DNA from: Massilia soli
Lineage (GTDB): Bacteria > Pseudomonadota > Gammaproteobacteria > Burkholderiales > Burkholderiaceae_D
NCBI RefSeq assembly: GCF_016809835.1
Contig: NZ_JAFBIL020000002.1
Coordinates: 578,647-642,646 of the forward strand
DNA: 64,000 bases
Reading direction: 5' to 3'
The notes beneath the pieces are model-generated. The model made no database searches. It saw only the letters and a program-made list of their open reading frames with translations, and had not been told where the DNA came from. Positions 16,390 to 23,837 of the stretch are shown here, piece by piece; position 1 is the stretch's first letter, and each line of letters starts with the position of its first letter. The position numbers and the translations under genes were made by a program.

Positions 16390-17160
16390 TCAGGCCGTCA
16401 TGCGCGCTTCCTCGGGGCGCAGCGTCAGCACCGACACGCCGGCCGCGGTCACCGCAACGGTGTGCTCGAACTGGGCCGACAGCGAGCCGTCGCGGGTCAC
16501 CACGGTCCAGCCGTCGGCCTCGGTCCTGACGCTGCGCCCGCCCTTGTTGAGCATCGGCTCGATCGTAAATACCATGCCCTCGCGCAGCACCAGGCCGGTG
16601 CCGCGCTCGCCGAAATGCAGCACCTGCGGTTCTTCGTGCATCTTGCGGCCAATGCCATGGCCGCAGTATTCGCGCACCACCGAATAGCCGTTGCGCTTGG
16701 CGTGGCGCTCGATCGCCCAGCCGACGTCGCCCAGGCGCGCGCCAGGACGCACGGCGCGGATGCCTTTCCACATGGCTTCGTAGGTGGTCTGAACCAGCCG
16801 CCGGGCGGCCAGGTCGACCTCGCCCACCAGGTAGGTCTTGCTGGAGTCGGCGATATAGCCGTTCTTTTCCAGCGTCACATCGAAATTGACGATGTCGCCG
16901 TCCTTGAGCACCTCCGCCTGCGATGGCACGCCGTGGCATACCACCTGGTTGACCGAGGAATTCAACACGAAACCGTAATCGTACTGGCCCTTGCTGGCGG
17001 GCCGCGACGCGAGCTCGCCGACAATGAACTGCTCGACCAGGGTGTCGACCTGCAGCGTCGTCATGCCAGCCAGCTGGAGCCGGTCCAGCATGCCGAACAC
17101 GCGGGCCAGCAGGCGGCCCGATTCGGCCATCAGGGCAAGCTCGTGCGGCTGCTTGGTCAT
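16390..17160 (-). CDS. map: Type I methionine aminopeptidase
   Basis: 256 residues, start ATG 17160, whose first bases overlap the stop of the ParD-like gene (ATGA). It has all five metal ligands of the family: the two Asp in VNFDVTLEKNGYIADSS, the His in CGHGIGRKMHEEP, the Glu in FTIEPMLNKGG and the Glu in AQFEHTVAV. It removes the initiator Met from nascent proteins. Housekeeping map genes usually stand before rpsB; this one is not, so it is probably an additional copy. Coupling to the antitoxin-like gene upstream is the notable feature. Confidence 0.92.
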   Translation of the reverse strand: MTKQPHELALMAESGRLLARVFGMLDRLQLAGMTTLQVDTLVEQFIVGELASRPASKGQYDYGFVLNSSVNQVVCHGVPSQAEVLKDGDIVNFDVTLEKNGYIADSSKTYLVGEVDLAARRLVQTTYEAMWKGIRAVRPGARLGDVGWAIERHAKRNGYSVVREYCGHGIGRKMHEEPQVLHFGERGTGLVLREGMVFTIEPMLNKGGRSVRTEADGWTVVTRDGSLSAQFEHTVAVTAAGVSVLTLRPEEARMTA

Positions 17161-17369
17161 GCCGCGCTCAGCATCGGTTGGTCGGCGGACACGCCGGCGG
17201 ACTGGTACTCGCGCCGGATGATCTCGCTGAAACCGAGGGTCGGGTTGGTTTCGCACAGCATGCCGACCTTGATCCAGAATTCCGCCTGCGCGTTGATGGA
17301 ACGGCAAGATACTTTGCTGGCCCTGCGCAGCTGCTCGTGCAGGTCCTGGTCGATGTTGACAATGCCCAT
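17157..17369 (-). CDS. ParD-like antitoxin-type protein
   Basis: 70 residues from ATG 17369, which has GGAG seven bases upstream; an in-frame ATG at 17381 has none. The chain MGIVNIDQDLHEQLRRASKV followed by SINAQAEFWIKVGMLCETNP is the ParD_like pattern: a short beta strand then two helices, as in ribbon-helix-helix antitoxins. The expected toxin partner (ParE) is absent; instead the stop codon overlaps the start of a methionine aminopeptidase gene. Two near-palindromes lie just upstream (17382-17416) and suggest self-regulation. The family is often found next to map in proteobacteria, so the pairing is likely functional. Confidence 0.8.
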   Translation of the reverse strand: MGIVNIDQDLHEQLRRASKVSCRSINAQAEFWIKVGMLCETNPTLGFSEIIRREYQSAGVSADQPMLSAA

Positions 17370-17381
17370 TTGTTGCTCCAT

Positions 17382-17416
17382 ATACGTTTCGTATGCGAAT
17401 TGTATACGTTCCGCAT
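17382..17416 (-). promoter_or_regulatory. Tandem operator-like palindromes upstream of the ParD-like gene
   Basis: ATACG-TTT-CGTAT (17382-17394, perfect) and ATACG-TTC-CGCAT (17404-17416, one mismatch) are spaced 22 bases, two helical turns. On the minus strand a TACAAT -10-like element lies between and over them, with a TTGCTT element 16 bases before it. The layout is that of autorepressed ribbon-helix-helix antitoxin promoters. Confidence 0.55.
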
Positions 17417-17441
17417 AGAAAAGCAAGCCGGCTTGCCTCCG

Positions 17442-18302
17442 TCAATGGGCCATCAGTACCGGGACGGTCATGCCTTCGAGCACAGTGCGGGTGGCGCCGC
17501 CCAGGATGGTTTCGCGGAAGCGCGAATGGCCGTACGCCCCCATCACCAGCAGGTCGGCGCCGCGATCGGAGGCCAGCGTCAGCAGCGCATCGCCCACCTC
17601 GTGGCGCCGGTGGCCGCGCTTTTGCTCGACCGGCACCACCGTCAGTGTCGCCTGAATGCCGTGCCGGGCCAGGTAGCGGACCGGATCGGCCGCGGTCGCG
17701 TCGGCCACCGTGCGGGTTCCGCTGCGCGTGTCGAACACGGCGATCGTGACCGAGTCGGCGCGCGCCAGCAGCGGGATCGCCAACTGCATCGCGCGCGCCG
17801 CCTCGCGGCTGGCGTCCCACGACACCAGCACATGGCGGCCGGGATCGGCTGCCCCGATGGCATACGGCAGCAGCAGCACCGGCCGCCCCGAGTGGATCAC
17901 GACGTAGGCCGGGAAGTCGGCCATCAGCGGGGCGGTGGCCTGGCCGGGCTCGGCCTGGCCGATCACCACCAGGTCGGCGGCGCGCGCGTGCAGGCTGATG
18001 CCGGCGCCGGCTTCATCGTCGATCAGGCGGCCCTCGTACGAGGGCACGCCGCTGGCCGCCATGTGGCCGTCGAACAGGGCCAGCGCATCGCGGCCGCGCT
18101 CGCGCAGGAAGTCGAGATGCAGCGCCAGGGTCGGGTCGTTCGCTTCCGATGGCATCGCCTGGTACAGGAAGCGCGACACGCCGCTGAGCGCGGCGCCGAT
18201 GACATGCGCGCCGCTGCGCCTGGCGATGGCCGCCGCCGCGCCAAGCCGGTCGGCGCAACGCGCGCCATCGTCGACATGCACCAGGATCGTCTTGTAGTCC
18301 AT
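17442..18302 (-). CDS. Universal stress protein, tandem UspA domains
   Basis: 286 residues, start ATG 18302 after GGAGG. The N-terminal UspA-like domain (1-145) begins YKTILVHVDDGARCADRL; the second domain (about 155-286) ends in the ATP-binding loop GAYGHSRFRETILGGATRTVL, which fits G-x2-G-x9-G-(S/T). The equivalent loop in the first domain (DLVVIGQAEPGQATAP) lacks the pattern, so only the C-terminal domain should bind ATP. Divergent from phaB, with an FNR-like site between. Confidence 0.9.
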   Translation of the reverse strand: MDYKTILVHVDDGARCADRLGAAAAIARRSGAHVIGAALSGVSRFLYQAMPSEANDPTLALHLDFLRERGRDALALFDGHMAASGVPSYEGRLIDDEAGAGISLHARAADLVVIGQAEPGQATAPLMADFPAYVVIHSGRPVLLLPYAIGAADPGRHVLVSWDASREAARAMQLAIPLLARADSVTIAVFDTRSGTRTVADATAADPVRYLARHGIQATLTVVPVEQKRGHRRHEVGDALLTLASDRGADLLVMGAYGHSRFRETILGGATRTVLEGMTVPVLMAH

Positions 18303-18345
18303 CTGTTACCTCCGTCGTGGTGAATTCTTCAGTCCGATTGATCTT

Positions 18346-18359
18346 TTGATATCGCTCAA
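18346..18359. promoter_or_regulatory. FNR/Anr-like box between usp and phaB
   Basis: TTGAT-ATCG-CTCAA matches the FNR consensus TTGAT-N4-ATCAA at nine of ten positions. On the plus strand, a TAGACT -10-like element lies at 18382-18387, so the box centre would be near -41.5 for phaB. It lies 50 bases before the usp start on the other strand. Confidence 0.4.
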
Positions 18360-18444
18360 TGTTACGGGGCGTAAGCACTCCTAGACTTGGCCCTTCACGC
18401 CGCGCGCACACGCGTGAACGGACAACTGAGAATGGAGACAAGCA

Positions 18445-19191
18445 ATGGAAAACAATAAAGTAGCTTTGGTCACGGGCGGCATGGGTGGCCTCGGAACCGC
18501 AATTTGCCGGCGCCTGCACGATGCGGGATTCAAGGTCGCGGCGACCTTCTCGCCTTCCAATCCTACACCCGAAGCCTGGATGGCGGCGCAGCGCGACGAC
18601 GGCTACCGCTTCATGTCGTACAAGGTGGACGTGAGCAACTACGCCGATGCCGAATGGATGATGCAAAAGCTGCTGTCCGAGTGCGGCCGCCTGGACGTGC
18701 TGGTCAATAACGCCGGCGTCACCCGCGACCAGACCATGCGCAACATGGAATATGCCGACTGGAGCGCGGTGATCCGCGCCAACCTCGACAGCGTGTTCAA
18801 CATGAGCAAGCAGGCGATCGAGCCGATGATGGCGCAGAAGTGGGGCCGCATCATCAACATTTCGTCGGTCAACGGCCAGAAGGGCGCCTACGGCCAGGCC
18901 AACTACGCGGCGGCCAAGGCCGGCATGCACGGGCTGACCAAGTCGCTGGCGCTGGAGCTTGCGCGCCACGGCGTCACCGTCAACACCGTCTCGCCAGGCT
19001 ACCTGAACACCAAGATGGTGCAGCAGGTGCCGCAGGATATCCTGGTCGGGCGGATCCTGCCGCAGATCCCGCTGGGCAGGCTGGGCGAGCCGCGCGAAGT
19101 GGCGGCGCTGGTGGCTTACCTGGCCTCGCAGGAAGCCGGCTTTGTCACTGGCGCCAACATCGCCATCAACGGCGGCCAGCACATGTCGTAG
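18445..19191 (+). CDS. phaB: Acetoacetyl-CoA reductase
   Basis: 248 residues, start ATG 18445 after GGAGA. A short-chain dehydrogenase with the NADP-binding TGGMGGLG near residue 10, VNNAGVTRD, the catalytic Ser in IINISSVNGQKG and the YAAAK Tyr-Lys pair. The segment NISSVNGQKGAYGQANY, and the ending TGANIAINGGQHMS, are characteristic of PhaB/FabG-like acetoacetyl-CoA reductases of Ralstonia type, rather than FabG. It makes (R)-3-hydroxybutyryl-CoA for polyhydroxybutyrate. phaA and phaC are not beside it. A phasin gene is at 47756. Confidence 0.9.
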   Translation: MENNKVALVTGGMGGLGTAICRRLHDAGFKVAATFSPSNPTPEAWMAAQRDDGYRFMSYKVDVSNYADAEWMMQKLLSECGRLDVLVNNAGVTRDQTMRNMEYADWSAVIRANLDSVFNMSKQAIEPMMAQKWGRIINISSVNGQKGAYGQANYAAAKAGMHGLTKSLALELARHGVTVNTVSPGYLNTKMVQQVPQDILVGRILPQIPLGRLGEPREVAALVAYLASQEAGFVTGANIAINGGQHMS

Positions 19192-19196
19192 CGCCG

Positions 19197-19583
19197 TCAG
19201 GGCGCGCGCTTTTCGGCGCGCGTCTGGCAGGTGATGCACAGGCGCGCGTCGGGCCGCGCCTGCAGGCGGGAAAAACCGATCGGGTTGCCGCATTCTTCGC
19301 ACTCGCCATAGCTGCCGTCGGCCAGCTTGGCGATGGCGTGCTTAACCGACAGCATCTGCGCGGCGTTCATGCCGGCCGCTTCCAGCGCGAGGTCATTCAG
19401 CAGGCGCACGGTGGCCTTGTCGGCGGGCGATGTTTCCACCTCCTGTACCGGCAGGTCGTGCGCGCTCTCGACGACGTCGATATCGTCCTGGCGCGCCAGC
19501 GCCGCGCGGCGCTGCTCCAGCAAGCCCGCGAGAGTCGCGATCTGGCCCTGGTCGAGACCATGCATGGCGTGCAGGCCGCTCAT
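19197..19583 (-). CDS. TraR/DksA family zinc-finger protein
   Basis: 128 residues. A coiled-coil N-terminal half (about 10-85) leads to a C-terminal C4 zinc finger, CEECGNPIGFSRLQARPDARLCITCQTRAE. The tip acidic residues of true DksA (DxxDxA) are not clear. DksA-like proteins act on RNA polymerase through its secondary channel. Convergent with phaB, five bases apart. Confidence 0.88.
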   Translation of the reverse strand: MSGLHAMHGLDQGQIATLAGLLEQRRAALARQDDIDVVESAHDLPVQEVETSPADKATVRLLNDLALEAAGMNAAQMLSVKHAIAKLADGSYGECEECGNPIGFSRLQARPDARLCITCQTRAEKRAP

Positions 19584-19709
19584 TGTGTGTACCCCGCGTT
19601 GTGGAAAAAAAGCGCGCTGCCGCCATGGCAGGCTGATACCAGTGTAGCGCGTTCAGGCGGTAATGAACATGGGCGCACGCACGTGCGCGGCTGCCGCGGC
19701 CGGGCGGCC

Positions 19710-20171
19710 TCAGGCGGATTTCTTGACCTGGTGGGCGTCGAGGGCCTCGACCTTGTTCTTGATTTTCTCAAGCGCAAGAATGATCGGCGCCGGCTGGCCG
19801 GTGGCGACCGCTCCGGCGAGCCCGAGCACGCTGGCAACCAGCCCGCTGATGTCCTTGATCAGAGCGATCTTGCGGATTTTCTCGGCGGCCCTGGTGGTCA
19901 GCTCGGCCAGCTGGCGCTGCGGCTGGCCAAGCGCGCTGACGACCAAGCTGGCGGCGTCGGCATACAAGCCGTTGGCGCGCTGGCGCAGCACCAGTTCCTG
20001 GTCGAACAGGGCGCGCAAGGCCGCCTGCCGCGTCGCGCTGGGCGGCTTGCTGCGGTCTTGCCTGATTTCATCCATGATGCGCTGGTGCAGCTCATCGGCA
20101 ATGACCGACAGCTGGTCGGCCAGCGCCTCGACTTCTTCCACTGTGGACAGGCCGTCGGTTTCCTTGTTCAT
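19710..20171 (-). CDS. Hypothetical coiled-coil protein, partner of a lipoprotein
   Basis: 153 residues, start ATG 20171 with AGGTGAG. Mostly helical: three amphipathic helices (about 10-40, 48-90, 90-115) and a hydrophobic Gly/Ala-rich segment LVASVLGLAGAVATGQPAP at about 113-131, ending in a Lys-rich tail. No signal peptide. I do not recognise a family. It lies 16 bases after the lipoprotein gene and is very likely co-transcribed with it. Confidence 0.6.
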   Translation of the reverse strand: MNKETDGLSTVEEVEALADQLSVIADELHQRIMDEIRQDRSKPPSATRQAALRALFDQELVLRQRANGLYADAASLVVSALGQPQRQLAELTTRAAEKIRKIALIKDISGLVASVLGLAGAVATGQPAPIILALEKIKNKVEALDAHQVKKSA

Positions 20172-20187
20172 CGCTCACCTCGTGGTT

Positions 20188-21042
20188 TCAGTTGTCGGAC
20201 AGGTTGTCGCGAATCACGCGCAGGTCGCGGCCAAAATTCCTCAGCACGCCGCGCAGCTCGGCGCCGGACACGTTGTTCAGGTTTTCGCGCAGTTTCTGGT
20301 GCCCCAGCGACACCTTGGTCAAGCCCTGCTGCGCCAGCGAATAGCGCTTGTCGACCAGCTTGTATTCGCGCGCCTTGTCGAGGTAATGCACTTTCGCCAG
20401 CGTCACCAGCATGCGGTCGTTGGGCCGGCTCGCATACGGGATCTCGATGTCGAAAATACCCAAAATCGTCTTTTTCTCATTCTCGTTGGTCTTGGCGTAC
20501 AGCCGCGTGATCGAGATCATGGCCCCAAGCAGGGTCTGCAGGTCGGCGTCGCCGTCGCGCACCATCGTCTCGACGCTGCGGCCCTGGTAGCCCGAGGCGA
20601 TGGCCCGGGTCAGCAGCCGCGTCAAGCCGGTGTAGGCGGCGATGTGGCGCTGCTCGAGGCCGCTTTCGGCATTGGCTTTCAGGCCATTGCCAAGATCGTC
20701 GAGCTGGGGCGTGAGGTCGAAGCGGTCCTCGCCTGCCAGCAAGGCCAGCGTCTGCATGTACAGCACCACCGATTTTTGCAGGCTGCGGAAATCGTCGTAC
20801 ACGGCGCGGCGCTTGGCGTCGTTTTCCTTGGCGATCTTGTCGGCGGCCGGGGTCAGGTAGGGCTGTTCGCGCAGGTAGGTGTCGCGGTAGCGGGTCGACA
20901 GTTCGGCGTAGCCGCCAAGGCGCGCCGAGGCGCCGGCGAACTCGCGCACTTCGACCAGGCTGACATGGGTTCCCGCGCAGCCGCCCAGCACCAGGCAGGC
21001 GGCGAGGGCGGCGACACGGGTGACACGGTTGAGAAAATTCAT
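20188..21042 (-). CDS. Hypothetical lipoprotein
   Basis: 284 residues from ATG 21042 (GAGG seven bases before), chosen since the signal peptide begins there; an upstream start at 21063 is possible. The lipobox is VLGGC (Cys21). The mature chain is entirely helical with conserved-looking stretches YAELSTRYRDTYLREQPYL, VVLYMQTLALLAGEDRF, and FDIEIPYASRPNDRML. Family unknown to me. Operon with the coiled-coil gene downstream. Confidence 0.7.
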   Translation of the reverse strand: MNFLNRVTRVAALAACLVLGGCAGTHVSLVEVREFAGASARLGGYAELSTRYRDTYLREQPYLTPAADKIAKENDAKRRAVYDDFRSLQKSVVLYMQTLALLAGEDRFDLTPQLDDLGNGLKANAESGLEQRHIAAYTGLTRLLTRAIASGYQGRSVETMVRDGDADLQTLLGAMISITRLYAKTNENEKKTILGIFDIEIPYASRPNDRMLVTLAKVHYLDKAREYKLVDKRYSLAQQGLTKVSLGHQKLRENLNNVSGAELRGVLRNFGRDLRVIRDNLSDN

Positions 21043-21122
21043 GGGGATCCTCGCAGGCAGCATGGTTGCGTACCGGAAGTCCCTATTCTTACGCCTCTAT
21101 CCGTGAGGCATCTTGCTGAAGG

Positions 21123-21917
21123 TCAACCCTGTAGAGTGCCCGACAGCAATTGGCCGCGCCAGGCCAGGCTGCTGGCGGTATCGCCAGTGGGGGAATATTC
21201 GCAGCCGACGTGGCCGTCGTAGCCCAGTTCATCCAGCAGCGCGAACAGGGCAGGGAAGTCGATCTCCCCGGTGCCGGGCTGGTGGCGCCCGGGCGCATCG
21301 GCGAACTGGACGTGGCGAATCAAGGGGAACAGCGCGCGCAGCGATTCGCGCACGCCGCCCTCCATGCGGTGGGTGTGATAGATGTCGTACTGCAGGAACA
21401 GGTTCGGCGCGCCGCAGTCGGCGATGATGTCGGCCGCTTGCTGGGTTCCGTTGAGGAAGTAGCCCGGCACGTCGTAGCTGTTGATCGGCTCGATCAGCAC
21501 GCGCATCGCGCGCGGATGCAGCTGTTCGGCCGCGAACTTCAGGTTGCCCAGGAACGTGTCGCGCGCCTGCGCGCGGCTGACGCCGGGCGGCACGATGCCG
21601 GCCATGCAGTGCAGCTGGCGCACGCCGAGCGCGACCGCGTACTCGAGCGCGAGGTCGACGCTTTCCTGGAATTCGTCGACCCGGCCGGGGTCGCAGGCCA
21701 TGCCGCGGTCGCCCGCCACCGGGTCGCCCGGCGGCATGTTGAACATCACCAGGTGCTGGCCGGCACGGTCGATCCGTTCGGCCAGCTGGCCCGGCACGAA
21801 GGCATACGGGAACTGGAATTCGACGGCGTCGAAGCCGCACTCGCGCGCCGCCGCGAAGCGGTCGAGCAGGGCGACTTCGGTGAACATCGTGGACAGGTTG
21901 GCGGCAAATTTGGGCAT
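21123..21917 (-). CDS. hyi: Hydroxypyruvate isomerase
   Basis: 264 residues from ATG 21917 (MPKFAANLSTMFTE, the usual family start); an in-frame ATG at 21932 would add five residues. A xylose-isomerase-like TIM barrel with FDAVEFQFPYAF, LHCMAGIVPPGVS, the metal-binding Glu in VLIEPINSYDVPGYFL, LQYDIYHTHRMEG with the Asp/His metal pair, HVQFADAPGRHQPGTGEIDF and GCEYSPTGDT. It interconverts hydroxypyruvate and tartronate semialdehyde in glyoxylate metabolism. Glyoxylate carboligase is not in view, so the gene is separate from the usual gcl-hyi-glxR cluster. Confidence 0.92.
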   Translation of the reverse strand: MPKFAANLSTMFTEVALLDRFAAARECGFDAVEFQFPYAFVPGQLAERIDRAGQHLVMFNMPPGDPVAGDRGMACDPGRVDEFQESVDLALEYAVALGVRQLHCMAGIVPPGVSRAQARDTFLGNLKFAAEQLHPRAMRVLIEPINSYDVPGYFLNGTQQAADIIADCGAPNLFLQYDIYHTHRMEGGVRESLRALFPLIRHVQFADAPGRHQPGTGEIDFPALFALLDELGYDGHVGCEYSPTGDTASSLAWRGQLLSGTLQG

Positions 21918-21942
21918 CTCACGATGATACATCTGCTCAGGC

Positions 21943-23223
21943 TTATCCGCTTGCCGCCGTGTCGCTGACGCGCGAGATATTGGTGAATAGATAGGCCAGC
22001 GCCGAATACGCGACCAGGAACACGCCGGCGCCGGCGAACATCTGGCCGAGCGACAGATAGGCCAGCAGGAAGCCGGTCAGCGCCGCCGACATCGGCGCCA
22101 GGCCCATGAAGATGAACATGAAAATGCTCATCGCGCGGCCCAGCATCGCACGCGGCACGCGCTGCTGGATCCAGCTGAACACCGCCACCTGCATGCAGCC
22201 GCCGATGACACCCAGCAGCACCAGCACGGCGGCGGCCTGCCAGGTCGCATCGACCAAGCCCATCGGCAGCAGCACCAGGCCCGAGATGGCATCGGCAAGC
22301 AGGATGGTGGTGCCGAACGTGCCGATACGTACCTTGCCGAGCCAGCCGGTCAGCGCCATGCCCGCCAGGGTGCCGGCGCCGTGCACGCCCATCAGCAGGC
22401 CGAGCGCGGAGGCGCCCTGCAGGCGGGTGCTGGCCAGCACTGGAAGCGCCACTTGCATCATGCCGCCGACGACGAAGGTGCATACCGCCCAGTACAGCAT
22501 GCAGCTGCGCAAAGTCATATCGTTCCACACCATCGCCAGCCCATCGCCGATGGCGCGCAGCATCGGCGCCGCATCCAGGCCGCGCGGCGGCGCATGCAGC
22601 GTGCGCACCCTGGACAGGGTCCATGCGGTGAACAGGAAGGTGAAGGCGTCGAAGCCGAAGGCGATCGCCATGCCGTTGCCGGAATCGGCGCCGCTGCCAT
22701 CGCCGAACAGCGCGAACACCAGTGCCGCCAGCAAGGGGCCGGACAGCATCGTCACCTGGCGCACGCCCATCAGCATGCCGTTGGCGCGCGCCAGCAGTTC
22801 GGGCGCCACCACGTGCGGCAGCAAGGAGGTACCCGATGGAATGCTGAACGCCGACGCCAGCCCGAGTCCCAAGGCCAGCGCGCACACGGCCGCCAGCGAC
22901 GGCGCGCCGAGGTACACCAGCGTGGCCAGCAGGGTCAGCAGGATGGCGTTGGCGAACTTGCTCAGCATAAGCACCGACTTCGGCGAGTAGCGGTCGACCA
23001 GCGCGCCGCCGACCAGCATGAACAGCGCGCGCGGCACGCTCATCAGCGCGATCACCAGGCCCAGGGTCAGCGCGTCGCCGGTCATGGTCAGCACCAGCCA
23101 GGGCAGCGCGACCATGGTAAACTGGTCGCCCAGCGCCGAGATCAGCGCGCCGCCCATCATCCAGCGGAAATTGGCGTCGCGCCGCAACGGGGCCGGTTCG
23201 GCTGGCGTCACGGCCTGCCTCAC
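21943..23223 (-). CDS. MFS transporter
   Basis: 426 residues, start ATG 23223 overlapping the MarR stop (ATGA). Twelve hydrophobic segments can be followed; the motif between helices 2 and 3 is LVGGALVDRYSPKSVLM, a version of the major-facilitator DR motif. It resembles the MFS_3 (enterobactin exporter EntS/macrolide efflux) group with its ALPWLVLTMTG and LLPHVVAPELLARANG segments. Coupling with a MarR repressor suggests efflux of a small toxic molecule. Substrate unknown. Confidence 0.88.
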   Translation of the reverse strand: MRQAVTPAEPAPLRRDANFRWMMGGALISALGDQFTMVALPWLVLTMTGDALTLGLVIALMSVPRALFMLVGGALVDRYSPKSVLMLSKFANAILLTLLATLVYLGAPSLAAVCALALGLGLASAFSIPSGTSLLPHVVAPELLARANGMLMGVRQVTMLSGPLLAALVFALFGDGSGADSGNGMAIAFGFDAFTFLFTAWTLSRVRTLHAPPRGLDAAPMLRAIGDGLAMVWNDMTLRSCMLYWAVCTFVVGGMMQVALPVLASTRLQGASALGLLMGVHGAGTLAGMALTGWLGKVRIGTFGTTILLADAISGLVLLPMGLVDATWQAAAVLVLLGVIGGCMQVAVFSWIQQRVPRAMLGRAMSIFMFIFMGLAPMSAALTGFLLAYLSLGQMFAGAGVFLVAYSALAYLFTNISRVSDTAASG

Positions 23224-23675
23224 GCGGCGCCGGTGGCCATGCCGGCCAGGCCGCCCAGCGCCTGCGCCATCGTCTCGACCTGTGCGGCCGGCAACGAACG
23301 CAGCACTTCGCGGCTGACCAGGTTGACGGTGACGCCGGCGTTGGCCACCAGTTCCTGGCCGGTCGGGGTGATCGCCGCGTAGCCGACGCGGGCGTCGCGC
23401 GGATCGGCTTCACGCGTGACCAGGCCGATTTTTTCAAGCGGCAGCAAGCTGCGCGTGACACCCGACGCCGTCAGGCCCAGCTTGTCGGCCAGGTCGACCC
23501 GGCGCAGCCGCGCACCCGGCGCCGTGCGCAGGTGGTTCAGCAGCTGGAAGTCGCCGAAGCTGATGCCGTGATGGCTGCCGAGCGCGGAATCGAAGCGCCG
23601 CTGCAGCAGGGCGTGAACGCGGGCGATGATCAGGCACAACTCGCTGGCGCTGCTGGGTTCTTGTGGCACGATCAT
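23220..23675 (-). CDS. MarR family transcriptional regulator
   Basis: 151 residues from ATG 23675, which has AAGGAGA eight bases upstream; the longer frame to 23789 lacks support. Winged-helix core at about 35-105: ISFGDFQLLNHLRTAPGARLRRVDLADKL, GLTASGVTRSLLPLEKIGLVTREADPRDARVGYAAITPTG, a typical MarR recognition helix and wing with the DxRD motif. No cysteine-based sensor. Likely represses itself and the MFS gene. Confidence 0.93.
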   Translation of the reverse strand: MIVPQEPSSASELCLIIARVHALLQRRFDSALGSHHGISFGDFQLLNHLRTAPGARLRRVDLADKLGLTASGVTRSLLPLEKIGLVTREADPRDARVGYAAITPTGQELVANAGVTVNLVSREVLRSLPAAQVETMAQALGGLAGMATGAA

Positions 23676-23777
23676 GCGTGTCTCCTTATTGGTTAACTGG
23701 TACTTGATTGCGCAAGTATATTCCTGCCACCAAAAATTGCAACAACATTCAAGGCCGCTTCGCGGCGCGCGCAGGCG

Positions 23778-23814
23778 AAAAAAAGCCACCCGGGACCGCA
23801 GTCCGAGGTGGCTT
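23778..23814 (-). terminator. Terminator of the RNA helicase gene
   Basis: AAGCCACC (23783-23790) pairs with GGTGGCTT (23807-23814) around an inner GGAC/GTCC stem; the minus strand continues with seven T. Confidence 0.85.
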
Positions 23815-23837
23815 GTTCGTTTAGAGCGGGGCTGCTG

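Noticed and set aside
17157..17369. Complete ParDE toxin-antitoxin pair
   Set aside because: No ParE-type toxin gene is found upstream or downstream; the coupled gene is a methionine aminopeptidase with all metal ligands.
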